Assembly (NCBI GenBank): GCA_016292785.1
Contig: JAEDFL010000017.1
Coordinates: forward strand, 1 to 35,149
Source: Clostridiaceae bacterium
GTDB lineage: Bacteria; Bacillota; Clostridia; Oscillospirales; Acutalibacteraceae
Length of the DNA stretch: 35,149 nucleotides
Direction: 5' to 3'
Shown here in pieces: positions 30,016 through 35,149 of this stretch. Numbering within the stretch: position 1 is the first letter of the stretch; the number at the start of each line of letters is the position of its first letter. The position numbers and the translations under genes are program-made. Under the pieces are notes generated by a model that saw only the letters and a list, made by a program, of their open reading frames with translations, was not told where the DNA came from and did not search any database.

Positions 30016-30475
30016 GAAAATAAGTCTTAACGAAATGGCTCCGCTCATCAGGGAAACGCTCGAAAAGAACGGTGAGGTTACTTTCATCTCTGCCGGACGC
30101 AGTATGCTTCCCGTCATCAGAGACAGAAAGGACGCAGTTACGCTTGTCAAGCCGAAACGGGAGATAAAGCCGGGTGACATTGTTTTTTATCAGCGTGATA
30201 ACGGACAGTTCATTCTTCACCGTGTGATGTTTGTCAATTCGGACAAATATGTGATGAGAGGCGACAACCAGTGGGATAATGAATACAATATCCGCAGAGA
30301 TCAGATAATCGGTGTGCTGAAATGCTTTGAACGGAACGGAAAAATTCACAATGTAACCGACCGTGATTATCTGATGTATGTTAAACTGTTGCCCTTGATC
30401 CGCTTTTTCAGAAAGACCTATTACGGATTCAAGAGCAAGGTATATAAATTTGTTAAATATCTTGTAAAGAGATAA
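30008..30475 (+). CDS. S26-type signal peptidase-like protein with Ser-His dyad
   Basis: A 155-residue protein. AGRSMLPVI carries the nucleophile Ser at about residue 32. KPGDIVFYQR is the usual strand after it, and FILHRVMFV places a His at about residue 71 where bacterial type I enzymes have Lys. The Ser-His arrangement is that of the SipW/ER/archaeal branch (S26B). MRGDNQW is the conserved GDN box. There is no clear N-terminal membrane helix. The C-terminal tail is basic and aromatic (RFFRKTYYGFKSKVYKFV) and could bind the membrane surface. The start is TTG 30008, with AAAGGAG nine bases upstream, inside the PqqD gene. In this operon it could cleave an exported or modified peptide; that is an inference. 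Confidence 0.87.
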   Translation: MSEKISLNEMAPLIRETLEKNGEVTFISAGRSMLPVIRDRKDAVTLVKPKREIKPGDIVFYQRDNGQFILHRVMFVNSDKYVMRGDNQWDNEYNIRRDQIIGVLKCFERNGKIHNVTDRDYLMYVKLLPLIRFFRKTYYGFKSKVYKFVKYLVKR

Positions 30476-30504
30476 AATACAGAAAAATCAGGGAGAATAC
30501 AGTT

Positions 30505-32109
30505 TTGATAAGTACAGTAAATGTTAGCCTGCAGTACGGCGGAAGAGAACTGTTCAAGGGAGCGGATCTCAAATTTACGGACGGTAACTGCTACGGTCTG
30601 ATCGGTGCGAACGGCGCAGGTAAATCCACTTTTTTGAAAATCCTTTCGGGTGAGATCGAGCCGAACAAGGGCGAGGTCATCATCACCCCGGGCGAGAGAA
30701 TGTCCGTTCTCAGACAGGATCATTTCGCTTTTGACGAATACGATGTTATACGCACGGTGCTTATGGGCAATCCGCACCTTTGCGAGATAATGGACGAAAA
30801 AGAAGCCCTCTATATGAAAGAGGATTTCACCGAGGAGGACGGAATCAGAGTCAGCGAGCTTGAGGAGGAGTTTGCCGAGATGGGCGGCTGGAGCGCAGAG
30901 AGCGACGCTGAAATTCTTCTCAACGGTCTTGGAGTAACCAATGAATTTCACTATGCTCAGATGAGTGAGCTTGATAATGATATCAAGGTCAAGGTTTTGC
31001 TTGCTCAGGCTCTTTTCGGCAATCCCGATATACTCCTGATGGACGAGCCTACCAACCACCTTGACGTTGCGGCGATCAGATGGCTTGAGGATTTCCTTAT
31101 TGACCTTGAAAGCACGGTTATTGTTGTTTCGCATGACCGTCATTTCCTCAATAAGGTCTGCACTCATATTGTCGATATCGACTTCGGCAAGATTGAAATG
31201 TATGTCGGCAACTATGATTTCTGGTACGACTACACTCAGATAGCACAGCGACAGCTCAGAGAGCAGAACAAGAAAGCAGAGCAGAAGAAAAAAGAATTGC
31301 AGGAGTTTATCGCACGCTTTAGTGCGAATGCGTCAAAGTCCAAGCAGGCGACAAGCCGTAAGAAACTGCTTGAAGAACTCAATATTGAGGATATGCCTGT
31401 TTCGTCACGCCGTTTTCCGTTCGTGTCGTTCAAGCCCGACCGTGAGGTTGGAAACGAATTGCTGACCGTTTCCGGAATAAGCAAGACGATAGGTGACAGA
31501 AAGGTGCTCGACAATGTTTCGTTCACGATAAAGCCCCGTGAAAAGGTTGCTTTTGTCGGAACGGACGGACTTGCAAAGACGACGCTTTTTAAAATCCTTG
31601 TTGGCGAGCTTGAGCCTGACGAGGGTACGTTTAAGTGGGGAGTGACGACTTCACAGTCATACTTCCCGTCTGATAATTCCGAGTTTTTTGACGGCTGTGA
31701 GGATTCGCTGATCGACTGGATCAGAAGATACTCCGACCTTGTTTTTGAAACCGATGTCAGAGGCTGGCTCGGAAGAATGATGTTTTCGGGTGAAGAAGCG
31801 TCTAAAAAAGCAAAGGTACTTTCCGGAGGAGAAAGAGTGCGCTGTATGCTCTGCAAGATGATGCTTTCGGGCGCAAATGTGCTTATCTTTGACGAGCCTA
31901 CCAACCACCTCGACCTTGAGTCGATCGAATCGCTGAACAAGGGTATCATCAATTTTCCCGAAACTGTGCTTTTTACCTCGCACGACCACCAGTTTGTGCA
32001 GACGATTGCAGACAGGATAATTGATGTTACAACCGGAAGCTTCTACGATAAAAACATCACTTATGACGAATATCTTGACGAGCTTGCCGCTCAGGAAGCG
32101 GAAAAATAA
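30505..32109 (+). CDS. ABC-F family ATPase, YbiT-like
   Basis: A 534-residue cytoplasmic protein with two ATPase domains and no membrane helices. NBD1: Walker A GANGAGKST (about 33-41), Walker B ILLMDEPTNHLD (about 174-185). Its signature region reads MSELDNDIKVKVLLAQALF, the divergent form also seen in YbiT-type proteins. The linker is charged and helical, about 245-290 (REQNKKAEQKKKELQEFIARF). NBD2: GTDGLAKTTLF (about 352-362), where Ala replaces the last Gly of the P-loop; signature LSGGERVRCML; Walker B LIFDEPTNHLD. ABC-F proteins act on the ribosome. The start is TTG 30505, seven bases after GGGAGAA, and 29 bases after the peptidase gene, so it may share the transcript without sharing the function. 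Confidence 0.94.
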   Translation: MISTVNVSLQYGGRELFKGADLKFTDGNCYGLIGANGAGKSTFLKILSGEIEPNKGEVIITPGERMSVLRQDHFAFDEYDVIRTVLMGNPHLCEIMDEKEALYMKEDFTEEDGIRVSELEEEFAEMGGWSAESDAEILLNGLGVTNEFHYAQMSELDNDIKVKVLLAQALFGNPDILLMDEPTNHLDVAAIRWLEDFLIDLESTVIVVSHDRHFLNKVCTHIVDIDFGKIEMYVGNYDFWYDYTQIAQRQLREQNKKAEQKKKELQEFIARFSANASKSKQATSRKKLLEELNIEDMPVSSRRFPFVSFKPDREVGNELLTVSGISKTIGDRKVLDNVSFTIKPREKVAFVGTDGLAKTTLFKILVGELEPDEGTFKWGVTTSQSYFPSDNSEFFDGCEDSLIDWIRRYSDLVFETDVRGWLGRMMFSGEEASKKAKVLSGGERVRCMLCKMMLSGANVLIFDEPTNHLDLESIESLNKGIINFPETVLFTSHDHQFVQTIADRIIDVTTGSFYDKNITYDEYLDELAAQEAEK

Positions 32110-32161
32110 GCTCAGTCTTACAAGATAGAAATAATGCGAAAGCAGCAAAGGAGAGATTGTT

Positions 32162-33766
32162 TTGAAAAAGATTTTAGCGGTTATTCTGAGTTTGGTTATC
32201 TTTGCAATGATTGCCGCTCCGATGAGCGCAATGGCAGAGGACAGCTGCGGCTGTGACACCGTGCCTATCATCTATGTCCGAGGAAGAGCTACTATTTATC
32301 TGGACAAGGACGGAGATCCGAGCGATCCGAATAATTATACCTTGCCCCATGTTCCCGACGGATTTATTGAGAACGCACTCAAAGAGCTTGTCCCCGTCTA
32401 CACAAAGGGATATCTGACAGATGATTTCTCTGAATTTAAAACCCTGTTCACCGAATATATGAGGGAAGCATATGCGGATTATGCCCTTGACAATAACGGT
32501 GAGGTTACAAATAATTCTGGCTTGCACTCAAGGGAATACTGGAAGAATAAGGTAATGTACGATGTCCATAAGCCTTCGACCGACGTTTCAACGCCCGATC
32601 AGGCGCAGAGTGAGATCTACAAGTATTTCTATCAGTACGACTGCCGTCTTGATCCCTGCGAAACAGCCGACGATCTCCACGAATACATACAGGCTGTAAG
32701 GGAGGTTACGGGACATTCTCATATCAAAATCGTTGCAAGATGCCTCGGAACAACTATCTTTTCCGCATACCTTGCCGAATACGGCTGGGAGGATATCGAC
32801 GATATCGTTCTCTATAATCCGATTTGCTTCGGCACCGAGGTAAACAATTCGCTTTTCAACGGCGAGTTCTATTTTGACGCCGATGCTGTTGATTTCTTTG
32901 CAACTCAAAATCTTGACGAGTCGCTTCCGTTCACCCTGCTCAAGGAGATCATAACACTCAGCAACAAGACAAACGGTCTCGGAATGACAATGGATTATTT
33001 CAACAAGACCGCAACCAAGGTTGCAAAATATGTAATCCCCGATGTTCTCAGAGTTTGCTACGGCACTACACCGGGATATTGGTCAATGGTTTCCGCAGAC
33101 AGATACGAGACTGCCCGTGATTACGTCTTTGAGGGCGTTGAGGACGAGTATGCAGGACTTATCGCAAAGCTTGACAATTACCATGAAACCGTAGGCTCAC
33201 AGCTCACAGAAATGTATAAGCAGATTGAGGCTGACGGAGTGAATGTTTCGATAATCGCCAAGTACGGCTATCAGCTTTATCCGATCGTTATAAATGCCGA
33301 TCAGCAGAGTGATATGATCGTGACCTGTGAACAGCAGGCACCCGGAACAACCTCCGCTCCCATCGGCAGTAAGCTCAGCGACGAGTACGTCAACAAAGCA
33401 AAGCTTGACGGAACAGACAAGTATATTTCTCCCGATCTTGCGATTGACGCCTCAACCACGCTGTTCCCGGATTCGACGTGGTACATACAGAATATGAAGC
33501 ATAACTGCTATCCTCATGTGGTCGATCTTCTGATGTACAAAATTCTTCGTCACGAAGGGGAAAAGATGACCGTATTCAGCGACGAGAATTATCCGCAGTA
33601 CCTCATCTATGAGGGAGAGGAGAACAACGGCGACAGCCTCAGACCGATGACTCAGGTGGATATAGGCGATCCAATCGAACAGCCGAGCTTCCTTGAGCTT
33701 ATCAAAAACATTATAATAAATACATTTAATATAATTTTAGAACAGCTTAAAAAATTGTTCGTTTAA
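32162..33766 (+). CDS. Secreted alpha/beta-hydrolase-like protein with Cys at the nucleophile position
   Basis: A 534-residue protein. The signal peptide is about 1-25, ending MSAMA. PIIYVRGRAT (about 35-44) looks like the first core strand with oxyanion-type loop, and HIKIVARCLGTTIFSAYLAEYG (from about 187) is the strand-elbow-helix of an alpha/beta hydrolase. The usual GxSxG reads A-R-C-L-G here, so the nucleophile would be Cys194. PIVINADQQSDMIV (about 374-387) may supply the acid, and HNCYPHVVDLL (447-457) the His. A lid-like helical part lies at 240-350. The last 22 residues form a hydrophobic/amphipathic helix (LIKNIIINTFNIILEQL) that could touch the membrane. The start is TTG 32162 with AAAGGAG eight bases before. 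The substrate is unknown; it may be an inactive or thiol-type lipase/esterase relative. Confidence 0.8.
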   Translation: MKKILAVILSLVIFAMIAAPMSAMAEDSCGCDTVPIIYVRGRATIYLDKDGDPSDPNNYTLPHVPDGFIENALKELVPVYTKGYLTDDFSEFKTLFTEYMREAYADYALDNNGEVTNNSGLHSREYWKNKVMYDVHKPSTDVSTPDQAQSEIYKYFYQYDCRLDPCETADDLHEYIQAVREVTGHSHIKIVARCLGTTIFSAYLAEYGWEDIDDIVLYNPICFGTEVNNSLFNGEFYFDADAVDFFATQNLDESLPFTLLKEIITLSNKTNGLGMTMDYFNKTATKVAKYVIPDVLRVCYGTTPGYWSMVSADRYETARDYVFEGVEDEYAGLIAKLDNYHETVGSQLTEMYKQIEADGVNVSIIAKYGYQLYPIVINADQQSDMIVTCEQQAPGTTSAPIGSKLSDEYVNKAKLDGTDKYISPDLAIDASTTLFPDSTWYIQNMKHNCYPHVVDLLMYKILRHEGEKMTVFSDENYPQYLIYEGEENNGDSLRPMTQVDIGDPIEQPSFLELIKNIIINTFNIILEQLKKLFV

Positions 33767-33770
33767 ATTA

Positions 33771-33809
33771 AAAAAACGCAGATCGTTTGATTGACGGTCT
33801 GCGTTTTTT
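33771..33809. terminator. Bidirectional intrinsic terminator
   Basis: A 16-bp stem (33771-33786 with 33794-33809, one G-T pair, seven-base loop) with A6 on one side and T6 on the other. It therefore works for both converging genes: the hydrolase ending at 33766 and the lipoprotein ending at 33814. Confidence 0.92.
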
Positions 33810-33813
33810 CGGC

Positions 33814-34215
33814 TTACGCTTCTTTGATATAAATAAACCGAGGGATTTCCCGCGCGGTAATCTGATATATTCCTGCATATTCACCTCGGAAAAGCACGGT
33901 GACGGTATTCTCACCGCTTTTCAGACGAAAGGTTTCCTTTTCGCCGTCCTTTTCAATGCCGGTCAGGTTCGGACTTTTCAACAGTCCAATCTCAACGTCC
34001 TCATTGTCGATTGCTGAAATGGTGACCTCGGCTTCGGTGTTGTTGGGGTTGTAAATATTCAGTACACACTCGATATAAACGTAATCGTCATCGGTGTAAA
34101 AATCCACAAAATAGCTGTTTGAGCTGTTGTCAAGAATCGGAGTTTTCTCAATCGAGCATGAGCCGAGGGCAAAAACAAAGCCGAAACACAGCAAAACTGT
34201 GATGATTTTCTTCAT
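33814..34215 (-). CDS. Small lipoprotein with Ig-like beta domain, unknown function
   Basis: 133 residues from ATG 34213-34215. The N-terminus KKIITVLLCFGFVFALGSCS is a lipoprotein signal with lipobox LGSC, so the mature protein should start at Cys20 and be tethered to the outer face of the membrane. The rest is a single beta-rich domain (YVYIECVLNIYNPNNTEAEV, TVTVLFRGEYAGIYQI), plausibly Ig-like. The frame is open upstream to 34392, but that extension lacks a ribosome site, crosses the promoter and has no coding character; AAGGA lies eight bases before the chosen ATG. It has its own promoter, back to back with that of the zinc regulator, and a shared terminator downstream. Confidence 0.8.
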   Translation of the reverse strand: MKKIITVLLCFGFVFALGSCSIEKTPILDNSSNSYFVDFYTDDDYVYIECVLNIYNPNNTEAEVTISAIDNEDVEIGLLKSPNLTGIEKDGEKETFRLKSGENTVTVLFRGEYAGIYQITAREIPRFIYIKEA

Positions 34216-34268
34216 ATAATCAATCCTTAGCGTGTAATGAATGTCGGTGTTTCTCGTTCGACAGCTTG

Positions 34269-34297
34269 ATTTTATCACACAATGACTGTTATGGCAA
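34269..34297 (-). promoter_or_regulatory. Sigma-A-type promoter for the small lipoprotein gene
   Basis: On the minus strand: TTGCCA (34297-34292), 17-base spacer, TAAAAT (34274-34269). Only nine bases separate it from the -35 of the divergent regulator promoter, so the two may influence each other. Confidence 0.65.
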
Positions 34298-34306
34298 GCT
34301 TTGGTG

Positions 34307-34335
34307 TTGACAAAAATAAGAAACTGGAGTAGAAT
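34307..34335 (+). promoter_or_regulatory. Sigma-A-type promoter for the Zur-like regulator and zinc-uptake genes
   Basis: Consensus TTGACA at 34307-34312, 17 bases, TAGAAT at 34330-34335. The expected start site near 34342 lies within the palindrome described next. Confidence 0.8.
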
Positions 34336-34358
34336 ATGAAATTGAGTTTCAGTTTCAT
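34336..34358 (+). promoter_or_regulatory. Fur/Zur-type operator
   Basis: A 23-base partly palindromic site, ATGAAA-N11-TTTCAT, beginning directly after the -10 box and covering the transcription start. A related half-site, GAAACT, occurs inside the spacer at about 34320. Position and shape fit metal-dependent autorepression by the Fur-family product of the next gene. The consensus of this clade is unknown to me, so the site is inferred. Confidence 0.65.
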
Positions 34359-34413
34359 ATTTATATAGGCTTCGTGACAGATTCTTTAGCAAGGCGGAAA
34401 GGAAGGTTCAATA

Positions 34414-34833
34414 ATGGAAACATCATATAACACCCGTCAGGGAAATCTTATTCTTGCGCTTTTGAAAAAAGAGCCGGGAAAGCACTTCACCGCCGATGAG
34501 ATAATCGTCAGGCTCGCAAACGACGGAAAGTCGGTCGGTAAGGCAACTGTTTACCGTCATCTTGATAAATTGATCAGGCAGGGTCTTGTCCGCAAATACA
34601 TTGCCGAGGAAGGACAGGGCGCTTGCTTTGAGTTCATCGACAAAAAAGGTGACTGCGCCTCTCATTATCACCTGAAATGCTCGGACTGCGGCAGGCTTTT
34701 CCACGTTGAATGTGAATATCTGGACGAGGTTGCACATCATATTCTTAGTCATCACGGCTTTGTGATCAGTCCAGAAAAAACGGTGCTGTACGGAACTTGC
34801 GACAAATGCAGGGAGGATTTGAATGAAAAATAA
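34414..34833 (+). CDS. zur: Fur-family regulator, probably zinc-responsive (Zur)
   Basis: 139 residues. The N-terminal winged helix contains FTADEIIVRLANDGKSVGKATVYRHLDKL, where ATVYRHLDKL is the DNA-recognition helix. The C-terminal dimerisation part has HYHLKCSDCGRLFHVEC and a closing GTCDKC; the two CxxC pairs are the structural zinc site. HHILSHHGF adds His residues for metal sensing. In the metal-bound form such proteins repress uptake genes. I favour Zur over Fur or PerR because the next gene, overlapping by 11 bases, encodes a ZnuA-like zinc-binding lipoprotein. The start ATG 34414 has GGAAAGGAAGG upstream. The operator at 34336-34358 suggests autoregulation. Confidence 0.9.
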   Translation: METSYNTRQGNLILALLKKEPGKHFTADEIIVRLANDGKSVGKATVYRHLDKLIRQGLVRKYIAEEGQGACFEFIDKKGDCASHYHLKCSDCGRLFHVECEYLDEVAHHILSHHGFVISPEKTVLYGTCDKCREDLNEK

Positions 34834-35149
34834 GATAACTGCCTTCGCTTTGACCGTGCTGATGCTTTTTCTCTGCGGTTGCTCTGCGTACGCTCCGCAA
34901 AAAAAGGGGGACAAGCTGAGCATTGTTTGCTCGATCTTTGCGCCCTATGATTTTGCACGTCAGCTTGCAGGCGACAGAGCGGAGATAAAAATGCTCCTGC
35001 CCACGGGCGTTGAGAGCCACTCCTATGAGCCGACGCCGAGGGATATAATCGAGCTTAGGAATGCGGACGTTTTTTTCTATGTCAGCGAGTATACCGAAAC
35101 CTGGGTGACGCAGATAATTGAATCGGTTTCAGACTCCAAGGTGAACATC
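34823..35149 (+). CDS. znuA: ZnuA/TroA-like metal-binding lipoprotein of an ABC importer (3' end outside window)
   Basis: 109 residues visible, cut by the window end. The N-terminus KNKITAFALTVLMLFLCGCS is a lipoprotein signal with lipobox LCGC, so the protein is anchored outside the membrane. SIVCSIFAPYDFARQLAGD and MLLPTGVESHSYEPTPRDII match the start of cluster A-I solute-binding proteins; the His of ESHSYEPTP is the first metal ligand. DVFFYVSEYTETWV follows, as in ZnuA/AdcA. GGGAGG sits six bases before ATG 34823, inside the end of the regulator gene, so translation is probably coupled. The rest of the importer (ATPase and permease) should follow beyond the window. Manganese cannot be fully excluded. 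Confidence 0.92.
   Translation, partial: MKNKITAFALTVLMLFLCGCSAYAPQKKGDKLSIVCSIFAPYDFARQLAGDRAEIKMLLPTGVESHSYEPTPRDIIELRNADVFFYVSEYTETWVTQIIESVSDSKVNI

Noticed and set aside
31236..31952. Minus-strand open frame (238 codons) within the ABC-F gene
   Set aside because: Shadow of a well-supported gene; very Ser-rich, with no ribosome site.
34216..34392. N-terminal extension of the small lipoprotein frame to 34392
   Set aside because: It would precede the lipoprotein signal sequence, lacks a ribosome site and crosses two promoters and the metal operator.

Overview
The window looks like a chromosome segment of an anaerobic, moderate-GC Clostridia, most likely a gut Ruminococcaceae/Oscillospiraceae relative. 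The reasons are type I dockerin modules in four secreted proteins, a cohesin-like module in a fifth, strong AGGAGG-type ribosome sites, frequent TTG and GTG starts, and typical Firmicutes signal peptides. No RNA genes, CRISPR arrays, insertion sequences or phage genes were seen. The lineage is an inference; no marker gene was available.

Layout. (1) 1-2586, plus strand: the end of a beta-repeat-like protein, a DivIVA-like coiled-coil protein and an isolated class I fumarase/tartrate dehydratase beta subunit. (2) 2627-7899, plus strand: a tightly packed surface-polysaccharide operon with rfbA, rfbC, rfbD, a DPM1/GtrB-like glycosyltransferase, a PfkB-type kinase and an acyltransferase-3 membrane protein. 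rfbB is not present. (3) 7931-13005, minus strand: a GH109-like Gfo/Idh/MocA protein and a metallophosphoesterase, then (from their own promoter) two small secreted proteins with dockerins at their N-termini and an AIM24-family protein. (4) 13418-27131, plus strand: a large secreted dockerin protein (1195 aa), a cytoplasmic GH95-like glycosidase, a giant secreted dockerin protein (about 1965 aa) with about 20 FIVAR-like modules, and a secreted cohesin-like protein. (5) 27325-30475, plus strand: an HPr-kinase-like P-loop protein, an ABC exporter, a PqqD-like protein and a SipW-type S26 peptidase, followed by an ABC-F ATPase and a secreted alpha/beta-hydrolase-like protein whose nucleophile position is Cys. 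(6) 33814-35149: a small lipoprotein, and a divergent Fur/Zur regulator overlapping a ZnuA-like zinc-binding lipoprotein cut by the window end.

How the parts may work together. Regions 3 and 4 together look like a small cohesin-dockerin surface system built mainly from helical FIVAR-like modules instead of the usual secreted glycoside hydrolases. The only glycosidase-like proteins there (GH95-like, GH109-like) lack signal peptides and would act in the cytoplasm. Region 5 looks like the core of a RiPP-like peptide maturation and export locus, but no precursor peptide is visible. Region 6 is a zinc-uptake locus with a palindromic operator directly after the regulator's -10 box.

The two candidates for an undescribed system are the cohesin-like/dockerin/FIVAR cluster (8638-27131) and the kinase-exporter-PqqD-peptidase cassette (27325-30475). 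All family assignments rest on motifs read by eye; no database search was done.
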